Assembly: GCF_004103695.1 (NCBI RefSeq)
Contig: NZ_CP035280.1
Span: 744,001-808,000 of the forward strand
Source: Clostridium sp. JN-9
GTDB lineage: Bacteria > Bacillota > Clostridia > Clostridiales > Clostridiaceae
DNA: 64,000 bases
Reading direction: 5' to 3'
In this document: positions 1 through 8,806 of the stretch, one piece after another
How positions within the stretch are numbered: the stretch's first letter is position 1
Layout: each line of letters starts with the position of its first letter
Translations under genes and position numbers: made by a program
Notes under the pieces: model-generated
The model's database searches: none
What the model was told of the DNA's origin: nothing
Seen by the model: the letters and a program-made list of their open reading frames with translations, nothing else

Positions 1-2
1 CT

Positions 3-302
3 GATAGTAAAAAAGCCTATAGTAAACTGGGTGCTTACTTATACGGATGCGGCTTTGGCAGTGAAGTGGTAAAAGAAGCAATAAAAAAAATATATAATGC
101 AGATGATTTTAAAAAGGCATCAGTAACTGATGATAGTAATAAGCTTGAAGAAATTAAGAAGCTGGCAGAAAAAAGATATAATGTTATTTCAAAATCAGAA
201 AGTGATTCGGTAAAGTTATATAGAAAATTAGCAGAATATCTGCTTAGACGCGGGTATTCATTTGAAGATATAAAGACTGTTTTAAAACAAATGGAAATTT
301 AA
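3..302 (+). CDS. recX: Regulatory protein RecX, C-terminal part (5' truncated by window edge)
   Basis: The reading frame is open from the first bases and ends at TAA 300-302, so only the last 99 residues are present. The visible part has two helical repeats typical of RecX, each with a Tyr/Leu-rich 'YL..RGY' core followed by 'I..VL' (YLYGCGFGSEVVKEAI near the start, YLLRRGYSFEDIKTVL near the end). RecX family proteins bind RecA filaments and modulate recombinase activity in the cytoplasm. The next gene begins about 13 nt downstream on the same strand, so the two are probably co-transcribed. No start or regulatory region is visible. Assignment rests on repeat pattern and size only. Confidence 0.8.
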   Translation, partial: DSKKAYSKLGAYLYGCGFGSEVVKEAIKKIYNADDFKKASVTDDSNKLEEIKKLAEKRYNVISKSESDSVKLYRKLAEYLLRRGYSFEDIKTVLKQMEI

Positions 303-315
303 GGTGGTGGAGGAA

Positions 316-1485
316 ATGAAGCTTAATCCAGTAACTGCAGCTTTATTAGTAGTGTTTCTTTATCCTATGTTAAAAGGCTTTTTGTTTGCATTTTCCTCAC
401 ATAGCTTAAAACTTGACATACAGGATGTTAATAAAAATGTTTCTTTTGTAATATCACTTTTTGCAGGGACATATTTTGGAAAAAATATTTTTATACAACA
501 TGAGAGAGGTATTTACAGGCAGATTTACAATGCAATACCTGACAATATAGCTGCATATATAAACAGCAATAAGTATATAATTTATTTTATTATAATTCCA
601 ATGCTTATTTATGTAATATACAATATTGTTTATTATATACTGGAAATTTTAAATAATTTAACTTTTTATCCTTTGCTCGATGGAATTGAAGATTCCCTTA
701 GGGATAAAAGCAAAATATTTAAAAGAGTTGCCGGAAGTTTATTTCAATTTCCAAAGTCAGTAAGCTATATATTGATTCTATCATTTTTATTCAACTTTAT
801 TTCTATTTTTAAGATTAACAATAAGTTTAATCAGTATGCTGAAGCATCTGTTCCATATAAAACAATATGTAAGGAAATAATTATACCAGTAACTAACTCT
901 AAAATCGCAAAACAGCTTCCTAATATATTAAACAATTCCTTTAAAATTGTAGTAAGGGAAAACAACCCGGGAAATGGTGATCAGACTATCCCTTCAAACA
1001 AGGCCATTGTTTACTATAATGGAGTTACACTGGATGAAGGAGTCCGTTCTAATGCATCTATAGATTCACTGGCAAGAAGGCTTGGAAATAACAGCGATAC
1101 TACAAGAGGAAAGGCTAAATTAATTTACAACTGGATAGGCAGCAATATAGACTACGATTATAATAAGGCAGACAGGGTTTTACAAAATGACTTTAATGTA
1201 CAATCTGGTGCCATTCCAACCTTTAACAGCGGTAAAGGTATATGTTTTGATTATTCCTGTTTATATGTAGCCATGAGCAGAGCAGATAATATTAAGGTAA
1301 GGCTCATAACAGGTGAAGGATTTAATGGTGTAAGCTGGGTAAGCCATGCATGGAATCAGGTATACATTCCTGAAGAGTCAAGATGGATTAATGTTGATAC
1401 AACTTTTTATAAAGGAGGGAACTATTTCGACAATAAGCGATTTGATTTAGACCATAGGGATGCAAAAATTGCCGGGCAGTGGTAA
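316..1485 (+). CDS. Membrane-anchored transglutaminase-like (cysteine protease fold) protein
   Basis: 389 residues. The first ~180 residues hold about four hydrophobic segments (about 5-26, around 45-60, 95-120 and 150-170). The C-terminal half is a transglutaminase-like core with a recognisable Cys-His-Asp triad: Cys310 in GKGICFDYS, His344 in WVSHAWNQV and Asp361 in WINVDTTF. Bacterial members of this superfamily are usually membrane-bound peptidases or amidases acting outside the cell; the substrate here is unknown. ATG 316 follows GGAGG by only 2 nt; an in-frame GTG at 304 is an alternative start. It lies 13 nt after recX and is followed by a deacetylase, but no functional link can be read from this. 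Confidence 0.75.
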   Translation: MKLNPVTAALLVVFLYPMLKGFLFAFSSHSLKLDIQDVNKNVSFVISLFAGTYFGKNIFIQHERGIYRQIYNAIPDNIAAYINSNKYIIYFIIIPMLIYVIYNIVYYILEILNNLTFYPLLDGIEDSLRDKSKIFKRVAGSLFQFPKSVSYILILSFLFNFISIFKINNKFNQYAEASVPYKTICKEIIIPVTNSKIAKQLPNILNNSFKIVVRENNPGNGDQTIPSNKAIVYYNGVTLDEGVRSNASIDSLARRLGNNSDTTRGKAKLIYNWIGSNIDYDYNKADRVLQNDFNVQSGAIPTFNSGKGICFDYSCLYVAMSRADNIKVRLITGEGFNGVSWVSHAWNQVYIPEESRWINVDTTFYKGGNYFDNKRFDLDHRDAKIAGQW

Positions 1486-1554
1486 AAGTAAATATTTAGT
1501 AACCTTTTTAGCCTGTAGGGATACTATAATATAAATATACAACAGGTTTGGGGG

Positions 1555-2478
1555 ATGAGATCATTGAAAAGAGTAAAGAGAAAAAGAAGAATTTATAGAA
1601 GAAGAGTTATTTTCCTAGGTTTTATGGTATTAATTTTTATTATAGGTTTTTTTATAGGAGGAGGAATAGTAAAATATAAGGATAATTCAGCTGCAAAAGC
1701 TGCTGCTAGTGCAAAACGTACTAGTTCCGCTGAAGAGAAAGATGATAATATTAAAGCCAGTTCACTTGACAAAAAAAACCAGAGTAAGCTTGCGGATGCT
1801 AAAAAAACATCTACTGATTATGAAGCCAAAAGAGAAACTGAGGTACATGGATCTGACAGTATGGTTAACTTTAATCCATATAATCCTGATGGGCATAAAG
1901 TTGCATATTTAACATTTGATGATGGACCATCCAGAGATATTACCCCAAGTGTTCTGCAGATATTAGATAAATATAATATAAAAGCTACATTTTTCGTTGT
2001 TGGGGTTATGGCAGAACAGAATAAAGATCTTTTAATAAGAGAAAAGAATAATGGACACTCAATAGGGAATCATACATACAGTCATAATTATAAATATATC
2101 TATGCTTCACCAGGAAACTTAATAGCTGACTTAGATAAGAATAATTCTGTGATGAAAGGCATTTTGGGAAATGATTTTGATACAAAACTCATCAGATTCC
2201 CAGGAGGATCCTTTGGCAGCAGACTTCAGCCATTTAGAAATGCTGTGAAAGCTAAAGGATATTATTATGTTGATTGGAATGCATTAAATGGTGATGCAGA
2301 AGCTGTAAGTGTCCCCCAGGATAAATTAGTTACAAATTTAAGACAGACATCAGCAGGAAAACAGCATATAGTAGTATTGATGCATGACGCTCCTGGGAAA
2401 CATACAACTATTGAAGCGCTGCCTCAGATAATTGAATATTTAAAATCTCAGGGATATACTTTTAGAACTCTGAGATAA
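1555..2478 (+). CDS. Membrane-anchored polysaccharide deacetylase (NodB domain)
   Basis: 307 residues: a very basic N-terminus (1-18), one transmembrane anchor (about 19-37), a Lys/Ser/Ala-rich linker to about 100, then a carbohydrate esterase 4 (NodB) domain. The five CE4 motifs are visible: TFDDGPS with Asp122/Asp123, GHSIGNHTYSH with metal ligands His173 and His177, RFPGGSF, a DWN segment and LMHDAPGKHTT. This family removes N-acetyl groups from peptidoglycan or other cell-surface glycans, and the domain faces outward. ATG 1555 directly follows a G-run; TTG 1564 has better spacing to that run and may be the true start. A strong terminator follows the gene. Confidence 0.9.
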   Translation: MRSLKRVKRKRRIYRRRVIFLGFMVLIFIIGFFIGGGIVKYKDNSAAKAAASAKRTSSAEEKDDNIKASSLDKKNQSKLADAKKTSTDYEAKRETEVHGSDSMVNFNPYNPDGHKVAYLTFDDGPSRDITPSVLQILDKYNIKATFFVVGVMAEQNKDLLIREKNNGHSIGNHTYSHNYKYIYASPGNLIADLDKNNSVMKGILGNDFDTKLIRFPGGSFGSRLQPFRNAVKAKGYYYVDWNALNGDAEAVSVPQDKLVTNLRQTSAGKQHIVVLMHDAPGKHTTIEALPQIIEYLKSQGYTFRTLR

Positions 2479-2482
2479 AAAT

Positions 2483-2525
2483 AAATGACAGGTAATAACT
2501 ATTTTTGTTACCTGTCATTTATTTT
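2483..2525 (+). terminator. Rho-independent terminator after polysaccharide deacetylase gene
   Basis: Perfect 13-bp inverted repeat (arms 2483-2495 and 2508-2520, core ATGACAGGTAA/TTACCTGTCAT) with a 12-nt loop and a T-rich 3' tail, just after the stop at 2478. Confidence 0.85.
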
Positions 2526-2604
2526 ATTTATTATCTGAATATCTTTTACTAATGTTTGTAAATGATGTATAATTATGATATTAAGTCTGCTGTAGAGGTG
2601 TGAT

Positions 2605-3519
2605 ATGAAACTTGATAAAGATAAATTTAAAATACAGGGCATTGATATAAATCATGTAGATGATCCAATTGATATTCCTAATATTTCCTACACTGATAGC
2701 GTGATTATAAAATTAAAAAGCAATAAAGCTGCTATTTGTGTTTTAATAATATTTATAGTGGTATTAGCTGTAGTTTATATAGGACCTAAAGTAAGTAGAT
2801 ATGGATATAATACCACAAATGTTATGCTGAGAAATACGGCACCTTCAAAACTTCATATATTCGGAACAGATGAATACGGTAGAGATATTTTTACAAGAGT
2901 GTGTGTTGCAGTAAAAGTATCCCTTCTCATTGGAATAATTGTGGCAGCTTTTAATGTAATAATTGGTACAACCTATGGTGCCATTTGTGTTTATTATGGA
3001 GGCCTGGTAGATGATATTATAATGCGCATTGTGGAAATCGTAGCCAACATACCAAATTTACTACTGATAGTTTTATTATCACTGTTTCTTCAGCCTGGAA
3101 TAATAACCATAATAGCATCTATGTGCATTATAGGCTGGTGTAATGTGACACGGATAATCAGGGGACAGCTCTTACCAATAAAAGAGCAGGAATACATTTT
3201 GGCTTCGGAGGCTTTAGGAGCAGAAGCATCCAGAATAATAGTAAAACATATGCTGATTAATGCGATACCTACAATTATAGTTACATTTTCATTAGAGATA
3301 CCAAATGTGATTTTAAATGAATCAATATTAAGTTATATAGGTATGGGAGTTCAACCTCCTAATTTAAGCATAGGAACAATTGCAAGAGATTATATAGGCA
3401 TGTCTATGTTTCACCCATATCAAATGATTTTGCCTTCATTAGTTATTATAATTTTACTAATAAGCTTGAATGTGCTGGGGGATTGTTTAAGAGATGCACT
3501 GGATCCAAGGATCCTTTAG
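2605..3519 (+). CDS. Orphan ABC transporter permease of the OppC/DppC (peptide/nickel) type
   Basis: 304 residues. A cytoplasmic N-terminus (~45 residues) is followed by the typical OppC_N helix, the periplasmic-side motif FGTDEYGRDIFTR, and five further membrane segments. The EAA loop (EALGAEASRIIVKHML) that contacts an ABC ATPase is intact. OppC-type permeases normally pair with OppB, two ATPases and a binding protein, but none of these is adjacent: a terminator precedes the gene and an unrelated exported membrane protein follows after 15 nt. SD AGAGGTGTGAT precedes ATG 2605. The fold is confident; the substrate and partners are unknown. Confidence 0.8.
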   Translation: MKLDKDKFKIQGIDINHVDDPIDIPNISYTDSVIIKLKSNKAAICVLIIFIVVLAVVYIGPKVSRYGYNTTNVMLRNTAPSKLHIFGTDEYGRDIFTRVCVAVKVSLLIGIIVAAFNVIIGTTYGAICVYYGGLVDDIIMRIVEIVANIPNLLLIVLLSLFLQPGIITIIASMCIIGWCNVTRIIRGQLLPIKEQEYILASEALGAEASRIIVKHMLINAIPTIIVTFSLEIPNVILNESILSYIGMGVQPPNLSIGTIARDYIGMSMFHPYQMILPSLVIIILLISLNVLGDCLRDALDPRIL

Positions 3520-3534
3520 AATGGGGTGGTATTA

Positions 3535-5082
3535 GTGAAAAAAAATGTTTTCATGGTAATCTGCATTTTAATTGTTGTCATATTGTTTTCATTTCATACT
3601 TATATAAACATAAATAATAGAATAAAACCACCTTCAGATAAATGGTCCAAAGAAGTTCTTATAACAGAAAGCAATATTACAACTCCTCCTAAAATAATTA
3701 AATATAAAAATAATTATTTAATGGCATATAATAATGGCAGCAATGTAGAGATAAGAGAGACAAATGACTTAGGAATTACAAAAAAAGTTACTGAAATAAA
3801 ATCGCAATATAAAAATATAAATAATCTATGCTTAATAACAGATGGAGATAATGTCTATGTGAGCTGGCTTAATTATACAAGCAATAGCGTAAAAGCATTT
3901 TTTGTTAAGCTGAATAATCAATTAAACATTATTGATAAATCAGAAGACGATAGTATCAAGGAAATAATTCAAATAGGAAGTTCCTATTTTGCATGGATTG
4001 GTGACAACGTAATCAACATATATGATGCTTATTTGAACAAAAATTACAAACTTAATGTTAGGGAGCCATCAATGCTGGCTGGAACTATGGCTAAGGACAA
4101 AGCTGTGCTTACCTATGTGGATTTGAATAACAAAGTATATTGCTTAAATATTAATTCCAACGGAATAACTAAACCTATAAAAGCTGCAGCCATAGAGGGA
4201 ATGTCCAGAATATCATTTTATAGTGCTGCATTGGTTACAGATGAAAAGTCTGGGTATTTAATTATAGGATACAGCTATGAAAACATACAAGGAAACAACA
4301 GAATGGTAAAGTTTAATTTAGACGGCAGCGGTTATTCTACCAAAGAGCTAAGACAATTTACAGCGCTAAACACAGTTCCGGGGGAGATACCTGATAAGCC
4401 GGTTTTTATGTCAAATGTGCAGACTCTTTTTAGAAATAAATATCTGCATGAAGACATTATGGAATATATGATAAAAGATTCTCAACTTGTGGAGAGTAAT
4501 CTGGTATCAAGAACAAATGAGGCCACAATATACCCGGCAGTCTGCGGTGATACAGCTTTATTCTGTGACAGCTATCAGCCAGACAGATACAAGTTATATA
4601 TGACTTCCACAAGAGAAAATTTTAAGAAGGAATACAATGGAATAAAAAAAGGTGAAATTATTCAGGCATTAAATGATACTTTTCAAAGCTTCGTATATAG
4701 CGTATTTGATATTATTGTATATGGTTCTCTCTGGATACTTCCAACAATCTGCATTGTAAGTATAATAAGTTTATTTGAATTTAGGTTAAAACTGAACAAG
4801 AGAAAAATTATTTATATTATCGGTTATTTAATTGCAGTACTTATTAAGATTTTTGTGGTTTACGCAGTTTCATTTAGAAAGTATTCTTACGTTATTCCAA
4901 AGTGGTTTAAGCCCATAGAAGGTATTATAATTGCCTTAATAATAAGTATATTATGTATTTCTTATGGATTTAAGAAATACACTGATGATACCAGTTCTAA
5001 TGTGCTTGTATTTAGTTTATCAAAGATTTTAATTATAGATACTATTCTGACACAAATGGTATTTATACCTTTTATGATTTAA
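3535..5082 (+). CDS. Unrecognised membrane protein: N-terminal anchor, exported propeller-like domain, four C-terminal TM helices
   Basis: 515 residues from GTG 3535, which has a GGGGTGG-like SD; an upstream in-frame GTG (3526) lacks one. A single N-terminal hydrophobic segment (signal anchor) is followed by about 350 residues rich in short beta-strand-like stretches (for example NNYLMAYNNG, YFAWIGDNV, GYLIIGYSY), suggesting a repetitive beta-propeller-like exterior domain. At the C-terminus come about four hydrophobic helices (roughly 390-515). I do not recognise the family. It starts 15 nt after the orphan OppC-like permease and shares its operon, with a terminator directly behind it, so the two products probably act together at the membrane. 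Confidence 0.7.
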   Translation: MKKNVFMVICILIVVILFSFHTYININNRIKPPSDKWSKEVLITESNITTPPKIIKYKNNYLMAYNNGSNVEIRETNDLGITKKVTEIKSQYKNINNLCLITDGDNVYVSWLNYTSNSVKAFFVKLNNQLNIIDKSEDDSIKEIIQIGSSYFAWIGDNVINIYDAYLNKNYKLNVREPSMLAGTMAKDKAVLTYVDLNNKVYCLNINSNGITKPIKAAAIEGMSRISFYSAALVTDEKSGYLIIGYSYENIQGNNRMVKFNLDGSGYSTKELRQFTALNTVPGEIPDKPVFMSNVQTLFRNKYLHEDIMEYMIKDSQLVESNLVSRTNEATIYPAVCGDTALFCDSYQPDRYKLYMTSTRENFKKEYNGIKKGEIIQALNDTFQSFVYSVFDIIVYGSLWILPTICIVSIISLFEFRLKLNKRKIIYIIGYLIAVLIKIFVVYAVSFRKYSYVIPKWFKPIEGIIIALIISILCISYGFKKYTDDTSSNVLVFSLSKILIIDTILTQMVFIPFMI

Positions 5083-5083
5083 T

Positions 5084-5113
5084 AAAAAATCACCAGCCTG
5101 CTGGTGATTTTTT
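5084..5113. terminator. Bidirectional terminator between convergent genes
   Basis: Inverted repeat with CACCAG/CTGGTG core flanked by A-run and T-run (5084-5113). It can serve both the plus-strand unit ending at 5082 and the minus-strand TPR gene ending at 5128. Confidence 0.85.
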
Positions 5114-5127
5114 ACTTATTCCATATT

Positions 5128-5478
5128 TTATTTCTTTATCTTTTTTATAATGAGGTTAATTGCTTTTTCACAGTCACTATCATGATTATCCAAAGACCAG
5201 GCCATATTAAAATAAATCAATGCTTTTTTAAAGTTTTCCAGCATTGTATAACTATATCCTAAATTAAAAAAGTATTTGCTCTCCATTTTTTTTGATATAG
5301 CCAATTTTAATAATGGAATAGCTTTCTCGTATTCTTTCAGCTTTATATAACACACTGATGCATTATAAAGTGAAGATGGTTCATTGTCATTGTTAATTAC
5401 AGCTAAATTATACATATCAATTGCTTTTCTGTAATCTTTAACATTATACAGGTCATTAGCTTTGTCAAAATAGTTCAT
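5128..5478 (-). CDS. Small tetratricopeptide-repeat protein
   Basis: 116 residues made almost wholly of three TPR units (YFDKANDLYNVKDYRKAIDMY, then SLYNASVCYIKLKEYEKAIPLL, then YFFNLGYSYTMLENFKKALIYF). Such proteins are protein-protein interaction scaffolds; no catalytic part is present and no signal peptide is seen. The start is ATG at 5478, six nt after AGGAGG; an in-frame TTG six nt further upstream lies too close to the SD. It stands alone between two transport loci and its partner cannot be inferred. Confidence 0.75.
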   Translation of the reverse strand: MNYFDKANDLYNVKDYRKAIDMYNLAVINNDNEPSSLYNASVCYIKLKEYEKAIPLLKLAISKKMESKYFFNLGYSYTMLENFKKALIYFNMAWSLDNHDSDCEKAINLIIKKIKK

Positions 5479-5568
5479 GTGCAACCTCCTTGGTATATAT
5501 ATTCTAATATATTCTTATTACTTTTTAAATATTACACATAAAGTACTGTCCAGTTTATGCTTTTATAT

Positions 5569-6372
5569 TCAGTTTTTATAACTATATTTAATTATTTTTT
5601 CTAAAAATGCCACACCTTCATACATTAAATAAGCAAGTATAGATAAAATTATTATGCTGAACATAACCATATCCAGCTGAGAAATCTGACCTCCGAAAAT
5701 TATCAGGAAACCCAGACCCTCCTTGGCAACCAGGAATTCACCCATTATAACACCTACCCAGGACAATCCCACATTGATTTTAAGTGCAGACATAAAAGTA
5801 GGTATTGATGCAGGCAGAATTAAATTCGTAAGGATTTGAATTTTTTTGGCGCCAAAAGTTTTTAATAATTTAATTTTATCCTCATCTACTTCATTAAAGC
5901 CATTGAGAACTGATATTATAGTGACAACAACTGATATTAAAAGAGCTATAACAATTATTGCAGTTATACCATTACCAACCCAGAATATAATAATAGGTGC
6001 TAATGCAACTTTTGGAAGTGCATTTAAAACTACTAAATATGGTTCCAGAACTTTGTTTAAAAAATCTGACCACCATAGTAATACAGCTATTAATGTACCA
6101 AGTAATGTACCTAGGACAAATCCAATAATGGTTTCATAACATGTTATGAAAATGTGCCTGAATAAAGTACCTTCATTGTAGACTTTCACTAAGCTTTTAA
6201 CCATTCTGCTTGGGGTACTTGTAAGAAAGGGATCTATAATTTTTAAGTCTCCAAGAAGTTCCCATAGAGCAAAGAAAACTATCAGAATCAGTATTCTGAC
6301 AAATACTATTTTCCTTTTTCTTGACCTTACATTTTTTAAATATTTATTATGTTCCTCAAATTCATTTATCAC
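5569..6372 (-). CDS. ABC transporter permease, SsuC/TauC (nitrate/sulfonate/taurine/NMT1) type
   Basis: 267 residues with about six membrane segments. After the first helix (IVFVRILILIVFFALWELL) comes the family's conserved TSTPSRM segment; the EAA loop (LLKTFGAKKIQILTNLILPASIP) lies near the middle. The GTG start at 6372 overlaps the TAG of the ATPase gene (TAGTG), so translation is coupled. The permease and ATPase form a two-gene operon without a binding protein; the NMT1-type lipoprotein at 24539-25582 is the best candidate partner. Substrate (sulfonate, pyrimidine precursor or other) is not determinable from sequence. Confidence 0.88.
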   Translation of the reverse strand: MINEFEEHNKYLKNVRSRKRKIVFVRILILIVFFALWELLGDLKIIDPFLTSTPSRMVKSLVKVYNEGTLFRHIFITCYETIIGFVLGTLLGTLIAVLLWWSDFLNKVLEPYLVVLNALPKVALAPIIIFWVGNGITAIIVIALLISVVVTIISVLNGFNEVDEDKIKLLKTFGAKKIQILTNLILPASIPTFMSALKINVGLSWVGVIMGEFLVAKEGLGFLIIFGGQISQLDMVMFSIIILSILAYLMYEGVAFLEKIIKYSYKN

Positions 6373-7130
6373 TAATTATTCAACTCCTTCCATATATCGT
6401 TAAAGTAGTCTTTGAATTCCTTAGCTTTTCTGGATTTTAATGGAGAGTTATACTGCTCTGAAAAAGTAATATCAAATATTTTACTTATATGAGAAGGACG
6501 CCTTGTAAGAACGATTACTCTGTTGGACATACTGATTGCCTCTGAAATATCATGTGTTACCATTATAACTGTCTTTTTTTCTTTTTTTATAATATTAAAT
6601 ATCTCATCGCTTATATTAAGTCTTGTCTGGTAATCCAGGGCAGAAAAAGGTTCATCTAAAAGCAGTACCTCAGGGTTTAATGCCAAAGTTCGAATTAGTG
6701 CAACCTTCTGCCTCATGCCCCCTGATAATTCATTAGGATAATGACTTATAAAGTCTGAAAGGCCATAGGATTTAAGCATTTCTGTAACTTTTCCTTTTGT
6801 TTCATCATTTATTTTATGTTGAATTTTAAGGCCTAAAAGCACATTATCCAATACGCTAAGCCAGTCAAATAACTGATCTTTTTGAAACATATAGCCTATT
6901 TTTGGAGAAAAGCTGGTGCTTAATTCCTGATCTATATACACTTCACCATGGGAAGGCTTAAGAAGTCCTGCAATTATGTTCAAAAGAGTGGATTTACCAC
7001 AGCCTGAAGGGCCTACAATGCTTAAAAATTCACCATCCTCAACATTAAAAGTGATATTCTCAATTGCAGTGGTTAAATTATCTATTGAATGGTAGTTCAT
7101 AACAATATTATTTACTGCCACTTTATTCAT
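6372..7130 (-). CDS. ABC transporter ATP-binding protein, SsuB/TauB type
   Basis: 252 residues. Walker A GPSGCGKST, Q-loop (YMFQKDQLF), signature LSGGMRQ, Walker B VLLLDEPFSALD and the switch His in MVTHDISEA are all present, so the ATPase should be active. The 'MFQ...L.W' sequence after Walker A is characteristic of the nitrate/sulfonate/taurine subfamily. ATG 7130 lies 9 nt after AGGAG; an in-frame ATG at 7139 abuts the SD and is unlikely. It is translationally coupled to the permease downstream. Confidence 0.9.
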   Translation of the reverse strand: MNKVAVNNIVMNYHSIDNLTTAIENITFNVEDGEFLSIVGPSGCGKSTLLNIIAGLLKPSHGEVYIDQELSTSFSPKIGYMFQKDQLFDWLSVLDNVLLGLKIQHKINDETKGKVTEMLKSYGLSDFISHYPNELSGGMRQKVALIRTLALNPEVLLLDEPFSALDYQTRLNISDEIFNIIKKEKKTVIMVTHDISEAISMSNRVIVLTRRPSHISKIFDITFSEQYNSPLKSRKAKEFKDYFNDIWKELNN

Positions 7131-7401
7131 AAAAATCATCTCCTAGGATTTATATTTTAGTATATGAAAGTAAATAATATAGTGTTAAAAGTATTTCATC
7201 CAGCATATAACATATGTGTACTGAATATTACAAATAACATTGTTTATTGTTACAATCTAGAGTAAAATGGCTTTTCTTCTGGTTTATAATCAGTTTTGTT
7301 GATTTATCTTTGAAAAACTATGTAATTTGCAATTTTTAAAATATATTAAAAAGTTGTAATATTTATATTATATAGTTTAGTGATTAAGGAGGGTAGGTTG
7401 T

Positions 7402-7716
7402 ATGGAGTATACAATTAAGAAAATTATATCCATTGATAAAGATGCAGAAAATTATAGAAAATCGCTAAATCAGAGACTTACCAATGAAAAAAAGGATTTA
7501 GAGAATACCCTGGCGGATATGAGGAATGATTCTAAAAAAAATTTAGAAAAATTAAAGAAGGAAGTAATAGAAAAGAAATTAGGTGAATCAGATAAAATGG
7601 CAGAGCAGATTAGAAATGAAAAGGCTATAGAAATGGAGAATATAAATAAAAAAATCAATGACATAAAGGGAAAAATAATAAGTGATACCATGAATAATAT
7701 ACTAAGCTCCAGATAG
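7402..7716 (+). CDS. V-type ATPase peripheral stalk subunit G/H-like
   Basis: 104 residues, almost entirely charged helix (Lys/Glu-rich, with heptad-like spacing), as expected for the coiled-coil peripheral-stalk subunit that pairs with subunit E. It is the first gene of the operon, preceded by a strong SD (AAGGAGGG 7386-7393) and followed after 10 nt by subunit C. Assignment is by position, size and coiled-coil character; sequence alone is weakly diagnostic, and the naming (F, G or H) differs between annotation systems. Confidence 0.75.
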   Translation: MEYTIKKIISIDKDAENYRKSLNQRLTNEKKDLENTLADMRNDSKKNLEKLKKEVIEKKLGESDKMAEQIRNEKAIEMENINKKINDIKGKIISDTMNNILSSR

Positions 7717-7726
7717 GAGGGATACC

Positions 7727-8767
7727 TTGGGAAGCGTTGTAAAGTTTGCTGCAGTAAATACAAAGATAAAATCACTGGAGGGGAAGTTCTTAACTTCAGA
7801 GCAGTATACTAAATTACTCCAGTGTAAAAGCTATGGTGAAGCATTAAGATTTCTAAAAGAAGAAACAAGCTATGGCGAAGCTTTGAAGCCATATAATGTA
7901 TCAGAAATAAACAGAGGAAAGCTTGAAATAATATTAAAAAAATATTATGTAAAGAAATTTGGAACTCTTAGGCACTATTTCGATGGTGACTATATGAAAT
8001 TGTTTAATATACTTTTTATGAGATATGAAATTGAAGATCTAAAGGTAATATTAAGAGGGAAATATATTGAAAATGATAAGGAACAGATATATTCTCTTAT
8101 AACCTATGAGAGCCCGCTAAATTATATTAACTATGACAATCTGATAAATGCTAAAAATATTGAGGATTTAGTGGATAAGCTAGCTGATACAAAATATTAT
8201 AAATATATGAAACCTTTAGTCCAAAGTGTTGATAAAGAAGGATTATTCAGAATGGAAACTTCACTGGATTTTTCATATTTCTCTACATTTAGAAAGTTTG
8301 TTAAAAGAATTAACAAAGAAGACAGAGAAATACTTAAAAGAGTAAATGGCATTTACTGTGATCTGCTGAATATACAGTGGATTGTAAGGGGAAGGAAATA
8401 TTACAATTTAATTCCGGAAGTGCTTTTTAACTACACCATTCATGACGGTAAATACTTAAATAAAGAAGAAATAAAACAATTATGTTATGCCAAGACTAAT
8501 GAAGAGTTTTTTGAAATTATAAAAGGAACTCCTTATAGAAAAGTATTTAATACAGAAGAAGATTGCCTGACAGAAAGAAAAATGCTCACATATTTAAGAG
8601 ATGATCTTAATAAGCTGAGAATAAGAGGTGAAATGAATATTTCCTGTTTAATTGCATATTTGGAATTATTTCAAATTGAAATACGGGACTTAATTTCCAT
8701 AGTGGAAAACAAGAGATATAATATAAATTTTGATGAAGCAGTAAAACATTTGACAGTTACTATTTAG
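7727..8767 (+). CDS. ntpC: V-type ATPase subunit C (central-stalk/rotor-top, AC39-like)
   Basis: 346 residues, the usual length for the bacterial/archaeal subunit C (AC39 homologue) that links the central rotor to the membrane c-ring. The sequence is helical with internally similar segments, each with a Y/L-rich 'LL...Y.E.L' pattern (for example KLLQCKSYGEALRFL). Translation begins at TTG 7727 behind AGGAGGG. In E. hirae ntpC lies in mid-operon after ntpE, whereas here C is second, ahead of I. No catalytic residues are expected. Confidence 0.88.
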   Translation: MGSVVKFAAVNTKIKSLEGKFLTSEQYTKLLQCKSYGEALRFLKEETSYGEALKPYNVSEINRGKLEIILKKYYVKKFGTLRHYFDGDYMKLFNILFMRYEIEDLKVILRGKYIENDKEQIYSLITYESPLNYINYDNLINAKNIEDLVDKLADTKYYKYMKPLVQSVDKEGLFRMETSLDFSYFSTFRKFVKRINKEDREILKRVNGIYCDLLNIQWIVRGRKYYNLIPEVLFNYTIHDGKYLNKEEIKQLCYAKTNEEFFEIIKGTPYRKVFNTEEDCLTERKMLTYLRDDLNKLRIRGEMNISCLIAYLELFQIEIRDLISIVENKRYNINFDEAVKHLTVTI

Positions 8768-8806
8768 ATGGCTGGGGGAACCCCATATGTATTGCGAGGT
8801 GGTTAT

